Positions 1-8,819 of a stretch of 64,000 nucleotides of DNA are shown here, in pieces (position 1 is the first letter of the stretch; the number at the start of each line of letters is the position of its first letter). Both the position numbers and the translations under genes were made by a program. Under the pieces are notes generated by a model that saw nothing but the letters and a program-made list of their open reading frames with translations, was not told the DNA's origin and made no database searches. Source of the DNA: an uncultured Flavobacteriaceae bacterium (GTDB lineage Bacteria > Bacteroidota > Bacteroidia > Flavobacteriales > Flavobacteriaceae); NCBI GenBank assembly GCA_943789455.1, contig CALSUE010000007.1, positions 186,001 to 250,000 on the forward strand. The letters run 5' to 3'.

Positions 1-1427
1 AAAATTCTAATTATTTCTCTTTCCAAAATAAACAAAGAGTTTACCTCTTTTAATTGTTCAGTTTGCTTTTTAATAACCTCAAATGATTGTTTTTCTTTTT
101 GCTGATTTTTTTTGTAATCTTGTGAGTTTTTTGAAATTAACTGTGCTAATTCACTAAATAAAACACGTTCTGAGATTTCCATAATACGTGAACATTCTTG
201 CACATAAACTTCGCGTTGAATACTATCTGGAATTTTAGAAATACTAGTTACAATATCACGAATTAAACCTGCTTTTTTTACAGGATCATTATTCGCGTCT
301 TTCATTAAAAGTGATACTTTAAAATTAATAAAGTCTTGTGAAGATTCTTCTAAATATTCTCTCAAAGAAGCTTCGGAATGTTTTTTCGCAAAACTATCTG
401 GATCATCTCCATCAGGAAAAGCAACAACTTTCACATTCATTCCTTGCTCAAGTATTAAATCTATTCCTCTTAAAGAGGCTCTAATTCCCGCAGCATCTCC
501 ATCAAATAAGACAGTAATATTTTTAGTGAGCCTGTGAACTAACCTAATCTGATCAGAGGTTAACGCAGTTCCTGATGATGCTACGACATTCTCGATTCCT
601 GATTGATAGAAAGAAATAACATCTGTATACCCTTCTACCAAATAGCAATTATCTTGTTTAGCAATCTCTTTTTTTGCTTGATAGATTCCGTACAGAATTT
701 TACTTTTGTGATAGATATCACTTTCAGGAGAATTCACATATTTAGCAGTTTTTTTATCACTTGATAGGGTTCTTCCACCAAAACCTAAAATTCGCCCAGA
801 CATACTATGAATAGGAAACATCACACGGCCTTTAAAACGATCAAATTGTTTCTTTTCTCTAACAATAGTTACGCCTGTGCTTGCCAAGTATTTTATATCA
901 TAACCTTTTTTTAAGGCTTCATTTGTAAAAGAGTCCCAATTGTCTAAGCAATAGCCTAAATCAAATTTTTTGATACTATTTTCATTAAAACCTCTTTCTT
1001 TAAAATAGGAAAGACCAATTGCTTTTCCTTGAGTAGAATTTAATAAAATGTCATGAAAATATTCTTTCGCAAAATTTGAAACTAAGAACATGCTTTCCCG
1101 TTCATTCATCTGCTCCTTTTCTTGATCTGACTGAACAGTTTCTTCAATTTCTATATTGTATTTTTTAGCAAGAAACTTTATGGCCTCAGGATAAGAATAA
1201 TGTTCATGTTCCATCAAGAAAGAGACTGCATTACCCCCTTTCCCTGTACTAAAATCTTTCCAAATTTGTTTTACTGGTGAAACCATGAAAGATGGAGACT
1301 TTTCGTCAGTAAAAGGACTTAATCCTTTAAAGTTGCTTCCTGCTTTTTTTAATTGAACAAACTCACCGATTACCTCCTCTACACGGGCAGTTTCAAAAAC
1401 TTGATCGATGGTACTTCTTGATATCAT
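1..1427 (-). CDS. dnaG: DNA primase DnaG (3' end outside window)
   Basis: Primase that lays RNA primers at the replication fork with DnaB. About 475 codons are visible from ATG at 1427; the C-terminal part lies beyond base 1. The N-terminus has the primase zinc-domain layout (GLSPF...EKSPSF, then GKGGNAVSFLM), but all four expected Cys/His ligands are replaced: GLSPFT stands where GLCPFH is usual and KDFSTGKGG where a CxxC precedes GKGG. A TOPRIM domain follows with YLVEGYTDV and LFDGDAAG. It is separated from clpX by about 120 bases holding a clpX terminator, so it is a separate unit. Identity is secure; the ligand loss is, from memory, shared by flavobacterial relatives, so it is not evidence of decay. 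Confidence 0.95.
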   Translation of the reverse strand, partial: MISRSTIDQVFETARVEEVIGEFVQLKKAGSNFKGLSPFTDEKSPSFMVSPVKQIWKDFSTGKGGNAVSFLMEHEHYSYPEAIKFLAKKYNIEIEETVQSDQEKEQMNERESMFLVSNFAKEYFHDILLNSTQGKAIGLSYFKERGFNENSIKKFDLGYCLDNWDSFTNEALKKGYDIKYLASTGVTIVREKKQFDRFKGRVMFPIHSMSGRILGFGGRTLSSDKKTAKYVNSPESDIYHKSKILYGIYQAKKEIAKQDNCYLVEGYTDVISFYQSGIENVVASSGTALTSDQIRLVHRLTKNITVLFDGDAAGIRASLRGIDLILEQGMNVKVVAFPDGDDPDSFAKKHSEASLREYLEESSQDFINFKVSLLMKDANNDPVKKAGLIRDIVTSISKIPDSIQREVYVQECSRIMEISERVLFSELAQLISKNSQDYKKNQQKEKQSFEVIKKQTEQLKEVNSLFILEREIIRI

Positions 1428-1493
1428 TTAAAATAGACTTGGAAAAGTTAAAACAAATATAGTAATTAGAAATTTTGAATGATTTGAAAATTA

Positions 1494-1522
1494 AAAAACC
1501 TCACTAATTTAATTAATGAGGT
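1494..1522 (-). terminator. Intrinsic terminator after clpX
   Basis: On the minus strand an ACCTCA...TGAGGT stem with an inner AT-rich extension is followed by six T. It lies just past the clpX stop at 1548. Confidence 0.65.
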
Positions 1523-1547
1523 AAATGTATTGTTTGAAATCAAAAAA

Positions 1548-2783
1548 TTAAGAGGCTGCTCTTAGTTTTTTTAAGGTTGTTTTTGTCATTTTTTCCTCTG
1601 CATAATCTTTCGTGACAACTAGTTGTTTTTCATCAGAACTAGGCAACTCAAACATAGCGTCTGTAAGAATAGCCTCACAAAGAGAACGCAATCCTCTTGC
1701 TCCCAGTTTATATTCAACTGCTTTTCCAACTATATAATTTAAAGCACCTTCTTCAATAGTAAAATCTACATCATCCATTGAAAAGAGTTTTTCATATTGT
1801 TTAATAATTGAGTTCTTAGGTTCTGTTAAAATTGATCTCAAGATTTCTGCATCTAGAGGATTCATATAACTTAAAACTGGTAACCGTCCAATAATTTCAG
1901 GGATTAATCCAAATGATTTCAGATCTGATGGAATGATATACTGAAGTAAGTTTTCCTCATCAATTTTATCCTCTTCTATTGATGCATTAAAACCAACCGC
2001 TTGCATATTTAACCTTTTACTGATCATTTTATCAATTCCAGAAAAGGCACCACCAGCAATAAATAAAATATCTTTTGTATTAATTTCTATAAATTTTTGT
2101 TCAGGATGTTTTCTTCCTCCCTTTGGAGCAACATTTACAACAGAGCCCTCTAATAATTTTAATAATGCTTGTTGAACTCCTTCTCCAGATACGTCTCTTG
2201 TAATTGATGGGTTGTCTCCTTTCCTGGCAATTTTATCTATTTCGTCAATAAATACAATTCCTTTTTGTGCTTTTGCAACATCATAATCTGCAGCTTGTAA
2301 TAACCTACTTAAGATACTCTCTACATCTTCACCAACATAACCTGCTTGAGTTAGTACAGTAGCATCTACAATGGAAAAAGGAACATTTAGCATTTTAGCA
2401 ATACTACGTGCTATTAACGTTTTTCCTGTTCCTGTTTCACCAACTAAAACTATATTACTTTTTTCAATCTCAACCTCATTTTCATCATTTACTTGAGTAA
2501 GTCTTTTGTAGTGGTTATATACCGCAACTGACATTGCTTTTTTTGTCTCATCTTGCCCAATGACATATTGATCTAAAAAAGATTTAATTTCTAAGGGTTT
2601 CTTAAGAATAATTTCTTTTGCTAAACCTGCTGTTGAAGCTTCTGAAATTTCTTCTTCAACTATACCATGTGCTTGTTCGATACATTTATCACAAATATGT
2701 GCATCCATACCGGCAATTAATAAATCTGTTTCAGATTTTTTTCGCCCACAAAATGAACACTCTAAATTTTCTTCTTTTGCCAT
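1548..2783 (-). CDS. clpX: ATP-dependent Clp protease ATP-binding subunit ClpX
   Basis: AAA+ unfoldase that recognises tagged or damaged proteins, unfolds them and feeds them to ClpP in the cytoplasm. The 411 residues match the family length. An N-terminal C4 zinc domain is intact (Cys9, Cys12, Cys31, Cys34), followed by Walker A GETGTGKT, Walker [13 protein letters not shown] and the C-terminal ClpB-D2 small domain. It is third in the tig-clpP-clpX order, 27 bases after clpP, and is probably cotranscribed with it. A strong terminator follows. Start ATG 2783 gives the expected [13 protein letters not shown] beginning. Confidence 0.98.
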   Translation of the reverse strand: MAKEENLECSFCGRKKSETDLLIAGMDAHICDKCIEQAHGIVEEEISEASTAGLAKEIILKKPLEIKSFLDQYVIGQDETKKAMSVAVYNHYKRLTQVNDENEVEIEKSNIVLVGETGTGKTLIARSIAKMLNVPFSIVDATVLTQAGYVGEDVESILSRLLQAADYDVAKAQKGIVFIDEIDKIARKGDNPSITRDVSGEGVQQALLKLLEGSVVNVAPKGGRKHPEQKFIEINTKDILFIAGGAFSGIDKMISKRLNMQAVGFNASIEEDKIDEENLLQYIIPSDLKSFGLIPEIIGRLPVLSYMNPLDAEILRSILTEPKNSIIKQYEKLFSMDDVDFTIEEGALNYIVGKAVEYKLGARGLRSLCEAILTDAMFELPSSDEKQLVVTKDYAEEKMTKTTLKKLRAAS

Positions 2784-2810
2784 TACTATATTACTATTAA
2801 ATTATAGCAG

Positions 2811-3470
2811 TTACTTTCTTATCAAAACTTCGTCAATCATCCCATAAGCTTTTGCCTCTTCTGCCTTCATCCAATAATCACGATCAGAATCGTCATGTAC
2901 TTTTTTAACCGTCTGTCCTGAATGCTTTGCAATTATTTGATACAATTCATCTTTCAATTTCATAATCTCACGTGCAGTAATCTCAATGTCTGACGCCTGT
3001 CCTTGAGCCCCACCTAATGGTTGATGAATCATTACTCTAGAATGTGGAAGCGCAGAACGTTTTCCTTTTTCTCCTGCACACATCAAAACTGCTCCCATGG
3101 AAGCTGCCATTCCTGTACAAATTGTTGCTACATCTGGTTTTATAAATTGCATAGTATCATAGATTCCTAATCCTGCATATACCCCACCACCTGGTGAATT
3201 AATGTATATTGAAATATCTTTTGAAGAATCTACACTTTCTAAAAACAATAACTGAGCTTGGATAATATTTGCTACCTGGTCATTAATACCTGTTCCTAAA
3301 AAAATAATTCTATCCATCATTAAACGAGAAAAAACATCCATTGCAACAGCATTTAATTGGCGCTCTTCTATGATATTAGGAGTCATATTTGTGATTAACT
3401 GATTGTAATATGTGCTACTAATTCCTTGGTGTTTAGTTGCATATTTCTCGAATTCTCTTCCGTAATCCAT
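2811..3470 (-). CDS. clpP: ATP-dependent Clp protease proteolytic subunit ClpP
   Basis: Serine peptidase that forms the ClpXP degradation chamber. I place the start at the internal ATG 3470 (MDYGREFEKYATKHQG), giving 219 residues. The longer frame to 3539 adds 23 unconserved residues and runs towards the tig terminator hairpin. The nucleophile motif GMAASMGAV, the histidine motif MIHQP and an aspartate in the DSDRDYWM stretch make up the catalytic triad; YINSPGGGVYAGLGIYD is the typical oxyanion region. It lies between tig and clpX on the same strand. Confidence 0.97.
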   Translation of the reverse strand: MDYGREFEKYATKHQGISSTYYNQLITNMTPNIIEERQLNAVAMDVFSRLMMDRIIFLGTGINDQVANIIQAQLLFLESVDSSKDISIYINSPGGGVYAGLGIYDTMQFIKPDVATICTGMAASMGAVLMCAGEKGKRSALPHSRVMIHQPLGGAQGQASDIEITAREIMKLKDELYQIIAKHSGQTVKKVHDDSDRDYWMKAEEAKAYGMIDEVLIRK

Positions 3471-3543
3471 TGATCTATTTTTTTTAAATATTATACTTGT
3501 AAAGATAGTAACTATTCGTGAATAATTTTGAAACTCCATAAAG

Positions 3544-3572
3544 CAAAAAAAACTTCTCTAAAGAGAAGTTTT
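3544..3572 (-). terminator. Terminator between tig and clpP
   Basis: Perfect 8-bp inverted repeat AACTTCTC/GAGAAGTT with a 4-base loop (3551-3570), flanked by A-rich sequence on the left and T on the right. On the minus strand it is followed by a T run, so it should stop or attenuate tig transcripts before clpP. Confidence 0.75.
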
Positions 3573-3596
3573 TTAGCTTTTATTAAAAGTTAAAGA

Positions 3597-4919
3597 TTAT
3601 TTATAAACTTCTTTTACAAAGCCTTCATAATTTACTTTTTTTGTTTTAAACGTCATTTTCTCTTTATAAAAAGTCATTAATTTTTGACTTAATAATTGAT
3701 CTTGAAGTTTTTTTGCTTCTTCTTGATTTCCAAGAATCCTATTCGCTATATCATCTAACTCTGCATCTTCAGGATTCATATTTCCAAACTGTGCCATCTG
3801 AGTTCTTATAAACCCTTTTGCATAGTCTTTTAATTCTTCATAATCCAGTTTAATATCATTTTCTTTTAATATTTTCTCCTGAATTAATTGGTAACGCAAC
3901 CCTTTTTCTGATTTATTATACTCCTCAGCTGCTTGTTCTGAAGTTAATTGTTTTTCTCCTGCTGTAGCTAACCACTTTTGTAAAAATGCTGAGGGTAAAT
4001 CAAAACTTGTATTGTCAATTAAAAATTCTGTAACTGAATTTAATAATTGCTGATCTGCTTGTTGTTGAAATTGCTTTTCTGCATCTTCTTTAATCTTATT
4101 TCTCAATTCAGTTACTGACTTTACGCTCCCATCTGTGAATAATTTATCAAATAACTCTTGATCCAAATCAGCTAATTCAATTTCAGTAGTCTCCTCTATA
4201 GTAAACAAAACCTTTATGTTTAAGCCTTCTATTTCATCATTAGAAAGACTAAGAGCAGCCATTAGTTTTGAATCCTCAGAAAACAAACCTTTTGTTTTTA
4301 ATTCAATAACATCACCTACTTTGCAACCCACAAACTTTTTTAAGTTTGCTTTTCCCTTTACATCAGATAGAGTAATAGTAGATTTATTTTCAATCTCTTT
4401 TTCTTCGTTAACAAAAGTACCCGTAACATTTGTTTTTTCGTTAATGATATCTACTGCAGACATTTTTCCATAACGGGATTGTAGATTTTCTACCTCTTTA
4501 TCTATTAAAGATTCATCCGCAATGATAGCGTATTGAGTAATTTTCTTTTTTGAGGTTAAATTAACCTCAAATTGAGGAACTAAGCCCAATTCAAATTCAA
4601 AAGAAAAATTTTTGGTATCCCAAGAAAAATTTTCTTCAATTTTTGGAATTGGATTGCCTAAAATTTCTAATTTTTCTTCAGTTAGATATTTGTTTAGTGA
4701 GTCTTGTAAAAGTTTATTTACTTCATCTATCATAACAGATTTCTCATACTGCTTTTTAATCATTCCCATTGGGACATGACCTTTTCTAAAACCTGGAATG
4801 TCTGCTTTTTTTCGATAGTCAACTAAAATTTTATCAACCTTTGGCTGATAATCGTCTAAGGTTACATCTACTTTTACAACGGCATTTAATGCGTCAATAT
4901 TCTCTCTTGTAATATCCAT
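3597..4919 (-). CDS. tig: Trigger factor
   Basis: Ribosome-bound chaperone with peptidyl-prolyl isomerase fold that shields nascent chains. The 440 residues are normal length. The ribosome-binding signature is seen as IPGFRKGHVPMGMIKKQYEK near residues 42-61. A divergent PPIase-like middle part and a long helical C-terminal chaperone region follow. It is first in the tig-clpP-clpX order, a layout conserved across many bacteria. A well-formed promoter lies 30-60 bases upstream and a terminator hairpin directly after the stop, so the downstream genes may be only partly read from this promoter. Confidence 0.96.
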   Translation of the reverse strand: MDITRENIDALNAVVKVDVTLDDYQPKVDKILVDYRKKADIPGFRKGHVPMGMIKKQYEKSVMIDEVNKLLQDSLNKYLTEEKLEILGNPIPKIEENFSWDTKNFSFEFELGLVPQFEVNLTSKKKITQYAIIADESLIDKEVENLQSRYGKMSAVDIINEKTNVTGTFVNEEKEIENKSTITLSDVKGKANLKKFVGCKVGDVIELKTKGLFSEDSKLMAALSLSNDEIEGLNIKVLFTIEETTEIELADLDQELFDKLFTDGSVKSVTELRNKIKEDAEKQFQQQADQQLLNSVTEFLIDNTSFDLPSAFLQKWLATAGEKQLTSEQAAEEYNKSEKGLRYQLIQEKILKENDIKLDYEELKDYAKGFIRTQMAQFGNMNPEDAELDDIANRILGNQEEAKKLQDQLLSQKLMTFYKEKMTFKTKKVNYEGFVKEVYK

Positions 4920-4950
4920 TTTCGTGTATTATTCTTAAAAAAATTGAGTG

Positions 4951-4982
4951 CAAAACTACACCTTTTTCTTAATTCTTACAAA
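4951..4982 (-). promoter_or_regulatory. Promoter of tig
   Basis: Minus-strand TTTG, 20-base spacer, then TAGTTTTG, an exact match to the flavobacterial consensus TTG/TTTG-N17..23-TAnnTTTG. Transcription would begin near 4946, about 27 bases before the tig ATG. Confidence 0.75.
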
Positions 4983-5039
4983 GTTTAAATACTTGAATTT
5001 CAGCTTACTCTTATTGGGATAAATTATGGTAAGCTACTT

Positions 5040-6842
5040 TTAATTTTCTTCTGTTGATTTTCTTTCCAATTCAGCCTGAAATTCTTCCATTACTGGATTA
5101 ACTGTACTTTCTGGAATATCTGAAACCTTAATATACATTAGTCCATCAACAGCATTATTAAATTTTGGATCTACATTAAAAGCAACCAATCTGGCATTCT
5201 GCTTTACATATTTTTTTATCAGCACAGGAATTCTTAAAGCTCCAGGCTCTATTTCATCTATTACCTTGTCAAATTTTTGCATATCTGCTTTTGCAGCATC
5301 AAAAACAAAATCTTTATCTGCGTCTTTTAATTTAACTTTAAATTCTTTTTTGGGTTGAATATACTGAGCTATATAGGGATCATAATAATGTGATTTCATA
5401 AATTCTATCATTAATGATTTTGAAAAATCAGAAAATTGATTACTAATACTTACACCGCCCATTAAATATTTATACTCTGGATACCTTAAAGTGATATGAA
5501 CAATACCTTTCCAAAGAAGAAAGAGTGGCATTGGCTTTTGTTGATACTCTTTTATAATAAAAGCCCTACCCATTTCAATTGTTCGCTCCATCATGCCATG
5601 CAACTCTGGCTCCAAACGAAATAAAGTTTGAATGTAAAAACCAGAAATTCCATGTTTTTTGTAAATATCTTTTCCAAGGCCCATTCTATAGGCCCCTACC
5701 AAAACCTTAGATTGTCTATCCCAAAGGAATAAATGATGGTAATACTTGTCAAATTTATCTATATCTATAGCCTTGTTTGTTCCTTCTCCAATATCTCTAA
5801 AAGTAATTTCTCTGAGTCTACCTATCTCGTGTAATAGATTTGGTATTTCTCTAGCCGGTGCAAAAAACACCTCATAGTTTTTACTTTCCAAAAGCCTTTT
5901 ACCTTTTTTTCTTAATGAAATAACTTCTTTAATAAAACCTTGAGTACTTTTTTGAGAAGTTATTTTTTTGGGAGGTATTGTAATTTTTAAATTTTGAGTG
6001 GAAAGGATATTTTGTGGGTTTTTTACGAAAGGATTTGCTAACATATATGTCTTCTTTCTCAAATATTCATAAAAAGAATTAATGTCTTTGTATTCTAATT
6101 GATCTTTAACCGATATAGGTTTGCCTATTCTAACCTTGATGACTCTATTTTTTTGAGTTAACAACTCTGAAGGTAATTTAGCTGTTCTAAACGTATCATT
6201 AATTTTTGATAAAACATAAAAAAGCTTGCTGTTTTTTGCATGAAAATATATGGGAATTACCGGTACTTCTGCTTTCTTTATTAGCTTAACAGCTCCTAAC
6301 TCCCAAGGTTTATCAACTATTAATTTTCCATCTCTGTAAGTTGAAACCTCCCCCGCAGGAAAAATTCCTAATGGACTTCCTTCTTTTATGTGTTGAAGTG
6401 AACTTTTTAAACCCATCAAACTAGATTTGGCATCCTTATGATTCTCAAAAGGATTTACAGGCATTACATAAGATTTTAAGGGTTCTATTCTATGTAATAG
6501 AAAATTTGCAATTATTTTATAGTCTGGCCTATGTTCAATTAATAATTTTAATAAAAGAATCCCATCGATTCCTCCTAAAGGATGATTTGAAACTGTAATA
6601 AAAGAGCCATTTTTAGGTATCCTTTTAAGATCCTCCTCAGGTATTTCAAACTCTATTTGAAATTCTTTTAGAATGCCATTTAAAAAAAGTAAATCTTTTT
6701 TGTCTTTATGTTTTTGATATATTTTATTGACTTTAGAAATTCGTAGTAATCTCAATAAAATCCAACCTAAGAAAGTTCCAATAAAACCAAACTTATCAGT
6801 TCCAATTACTTTGGCAATTTCTTTAGATGTAACTAACTCCAT
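5040..6842 (-). CDS. Bifunctional acyltransferase, PlsC + GNAT (OlsF-like aminolipid synthase)
   Basis: A 600-residue fusion. The N-terminal third has a short membrane-facing helix and a PlsC/lysophospholipid acyltransferase domain with SNHPLGGIDG (His87, Asp93) and GIFPAGEVST. The C-terminal part (about 320-500) matches the OlsB-type acyltransferase family (IGRLREITFRDIGEGT, then YHHLFLWDR). Established knowledge: fused enzymes of this kind, named OlsF, make ornithine lipids in Serratia and Flavobacterium; Bacteroides uses separate GlsB/GlsA for glycine lipids. I infer N-acylation by the C-terminal part and O-acylation by the N-terminal part; the amino-acid head group cannot be read from sequence. 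Its own promoter is upstream. Confidence 0.85.
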   Translation of the reverse strand: MELVTSKEIAKVIGTDKFGFIGTFLGWILLRLLRISKVNKIYQKHKDKKDLLFLNGILKEFQIEFEIPEEDLKRIPKNGSFITVSNHPLGGIDGILLLKLLIEHRPDYKIIANFLLHRIEPLKSYVMPVNPFENHKDAKSSLMGLKSSLQHIKEGSPLGIFPAGEVSTYRDGKLIVDKPWELGAVKLIKKAEVPVIPIYFHAKNSKLFYVLSKINDTFRTAKLPSELLTQKNRVIKVRIGKPISVKDQLEYKDINSFYEYLRKKTYMLANPFVKNPQNILSTQNLKITIPPKKITSQKSTQGFIKEVISLRKKGKRLLESKNYEVFFAPAREIPNLLHEIGRLREITFRDIGEGTNKAIDIDKFDKYYHHLFLWDRQSKVLVGAYRMGLGKDIYKKHGISGFYIQTLFRLEPELHGMMERTIEMGRAFIIKEYQQKPMPLFLLWKGIVHITLRYPEYKYLMGGVSISNQFSDFSKSLMIEFMKSHYYDPYIAQYIQPKKEFKVKLKDADKDFVFDAAKADMQKFDKVIDEIEPGALRIPVLIKKYVKQNARLVAFNVDPKFNNAVDGLMYIKVSDIPESTVNPVMEEFQAELERKSTEEN

Positions 6843-6863
6843 AAATTAAACTTCAGCTAAGCA

Positions 6864-6891
6864 CAAACTTAACCAAAAAAATAAAATTCAA
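6864..6891 (-). promoter_or_regulatory. Promoter of the OlsF-like gene
   Basis: Minus-strand TTG, 17-base spacer and TAAGTTTG, starting transcription around 6860, about 18 bases before the ATG at 6842. Confidence 0.55.
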
Positions 6892-6896
6892 GACAT

Positions 6897-8153
6897 TTAA
6901 TTTTTTTGAATTATAACCTGTGCAGTGTTTTTATTTATTTGAGATAACAGTGAGGTTCCCAAATTGTAAATTTTACTGAGTGAATTTTCAGTAAAATGTC
7001 TAACTGTAAATAAATCAACATTTTTGACAAAAGATACATTATACAATACTTTCATTTCATTGAATAACTGATCAAAATGATTTAAGTTATTATCTAAACA
7101 TACAGAAAAACTAATTGCTGAATTTTGTATGAGATTAACTTTCAATTGGTATTTGTGAAAAAGTTTGAAAATTTCACTAATATTTTCTTCCACAATAAAT
7201 GAGAAATCTAATGAAGCTATTGAAACTAATACTTGATTTTTTTTAACTATATAACAAGGAATATTAGGAATCATCTCAGCTTTGTTAGTAACTTTTGTTC
7301 CTTTAGAATTAAGATTTTTAAATGATCTTACAATTAATGGTATTTTTTTATTTTGAATAGGTTTGATTGTTTTAGGATGAATCACTGAAGCACCATAAAA
7401 TGCCATTTCGATCGTTTCCTCGTAAGAAATTTGCTCTAATAGTTGTGGATCTTTAAATTCTCTTGGATCTGCATTCAAAATCCCTGAAACATCTTTCCAT
7501 ATGGTGAGGCTTTCAGCATCTAAACAATATGCAAAAATTCCAGCAGTAAAGTCAGAACCTTCTCGTCCAAGAGTAGTTGTATTTCCATTTAAATCCCCTG
7601 CTATAAATCCTTGAACTATAGTTATTTTTGAAGTATCTATCTTAGTTTTTATGCGTTTTTCTGTTTCTACCCAATGAACTGAAGCATCTCTAAAAACAGC
7701 ATCTGTTATTACGAGCTCTCTCGCATCTCTCCAGCTATTAGTTATCCCAATATCATTAAAATATTCACTAACTATTGTTGTAGATAATAGTTCTCCATAA
7801 CAAACAATTTGATCATATAAATAATCATATTCTTTTGCCATATTTCTTGCCAAGAAATGAATCATTTCACCAAATAGTATGGTTACATTTTGATGTATCT
7901 CGTGATCGTCTTGAAAAAGGTCACTAATAATTTTTGTGTGATAATTAATTGTAAAATCTATAGATTCTGTTAATTTTTCTTGATCATTATTAACATGAAA
8001 ATTTACAATATTTTCGAATGCATTGGTCATTTTACCCATAGCAGAAATAACAACTAAACAGTTTGCTTCATCCTCCTTACTTAAAATACTAGCAACATTT
8101 TTGATAGCTTCGGCGCTACCTATTGAAGCTCCACCAAATTTAAAAACCTTCAT
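6897..8153 (-). CDS. Aspartate kinase (monofunctional)
   Basis: Phosphorylates aspartate at the head of the Lys/Thr/Met pathway. KFGGASIGS at the N-terminus, TTLGREGSDFTA and WKDVSGILNADPRE are the ATP and aspartate-binding motifs of aspartokinases. The C-terminal 130 residues look like degenerate paired ACT domains for feedback control. At 418 residues it has no fused homoserine dehydrogenase. Its start is one base from the stop of the upstream GNAT gene, so the two form an operon read from the promoter at 8651-8680. Confidence 0.92.
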   Translation of the reverse strand: MKVFKFGGASIGSAEAIKNVASILSKEDEANCLVVISAMGKMTNAFENIVNFHVNNDQEKLTESIDFTINYHTKIISDLFQDDHEIHQNVTILFGEMIHFLARNMAKEYDYLYDQIVCYGELLSTTIVSEYFNDIGITNSWRDARELVITDAVFRDASVHWVETEKRIKTKIDTSKITIVQGFIAGDLNGNTTTLGREGSDFTAGIFAYCLDAESLTIWKDVSGILNADPREFKDPQLLEQISYEETIEMAFYGASVIHPKTIKPIQNKKIPLIVRSFKNLNSKGTKVTNKAEMIPNIPCYIVKKNQVLVSIASLDFSFIVEENISEIFKLFHKYQLKVNLIQNSAISFSVCLDNNLNHFDQLFNEMKVLYNVSFVKNVDLFTVRHFTENSLSKIYNLGTSLLSQINKNTAQVIIQKN

Positions 8154-8154
8154 A

Positions 8155-8634
8155 TTAATTGTTTTGAATAAATTTTTCTAAATTTTCTTTATTCATTTGA
8201 ACCACAGACCAATTATTCAAGTAGGTAGCTCCAGTACTTTTATAAAAATTAATAGCATTTGAATTCCAATCAATTACTTCCCATGCTACTCGATTAAAGT
8301 TGTGATCATATGCATATTTTAAAACTGCAGTATATAATGCCTTTCCTGCTCCTATCTTTTGTTTACTTTTTGTGACAATTAAATCTTCTAAATGTAAAGT
8401 TCTCCCTTTCCAAGTTGAAAATCGTTCATAAAATAATGCAATACCAATGATTGTGTTTTCTTGTTCAGCAATATAAACCTTAAACTTTGGTGGGTTAGAA
8501 AAACCATCCCGAATTAAATCATCAACAGTAATGTCTACTGCATCGGGTTCTTTTTCAAAAACTGCGAGTTCTGTAATTAAATTAAGCACCGATTCCATAT
8601 CCTTCTTTTCCGCCAATCTTAGTGTAAAATTCAT
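8155..8634 (-). CDS. GNAT family N-acetyltransferase (SSAT/diamine acetyltransferase-like)
   Basis: 159-residue single-domain GNAT. It carries LHLEDLIVTKSKQKIGAGKAL, which has the acetyl-CoA pyrophosphate-binding pattern and the LEDL stretch typical of spermidine/spermine and thialysine acetyltransferase-like proteins, then RVAWEVIDWNSNAINFY. The substrate is likely a small amine or amino acid, but I cannot name it. It is cotranscribed with the aspartokinase downstream (one base between them), which hints at a lysine-related substrate without proving it. Confidence 0.88.
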   Translation of the reverse strand: MNFTLRLAEKKDMESVLNLITELAVFEKEPDAVDITVDDLIRDGFSNPPKFKVYIAEQENTIIGIALFYERFSTWKGRTLHLEDLIVTKSKQKIGAGKALYTAVLKYAYDHNFNRVAWEVIDWNSNAINFYKSTGATYLNNWSVVQMNKENLEKFIQNN

Positions 8635-8650
8635 TTTATATAATTTTTTT

Positions 8651-8680
8651 CAAAGATAGTTTTTTTGAAATCAGCTCAAA
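8651..8680 (-). promoter_or_regulatory. Promoter of the GNAT-aspartokinase operon
   Basis: Minus-strand TTTG, 18-base spacer and TATCTTTG, an exact -7 match. The predicted transcription start is near 8647, about 13 bases before the ATG. Confidence 0.7.
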
Positions 8681-8768
8681 AAAAATGACTATTTAATACC
8701 CTTTTATCGTATTTGTTTAACATTACAAAAGCATTTTTCTATCCTAAATAAAATGAGTTACGAAATCG

Positions 8769-8798
8769 TTGTAGTTGAGTAAAAATTCAGCATCTTTG
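8769..8798 (+). promoter_or_regulatory. Promoter of fbp
   Basis: TTG at 8769-8771, 19-base spacer and CATCTTTG (one mismatch to TAnnTTTG). The start near 8803 lies downstream of the in-frame TTG at 8775, which argues for the ATG at 8820 as the fbp start. Confidence 0.55.
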
Positions 8799-8819
8799 CA
8801 TAAAATTAAAATCGTTTTC

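Noticed and set aside
2618..2800. Plus-strand open frame opposite clpX
   Set aside because: Antisense shadow of clpX; low-complexity leucine/tyrosine-rich translation with no family resemblance.
3471..3539. Longer N-terminus for ClpP
   Set aside because: The 23 added residues are unconserved; the family starts at MDYGREF.
8775..8819. TTG start for fbp 15 codons upstream
   Set aside because: It lies before the predicted transcription start and adds residues unlike the family.
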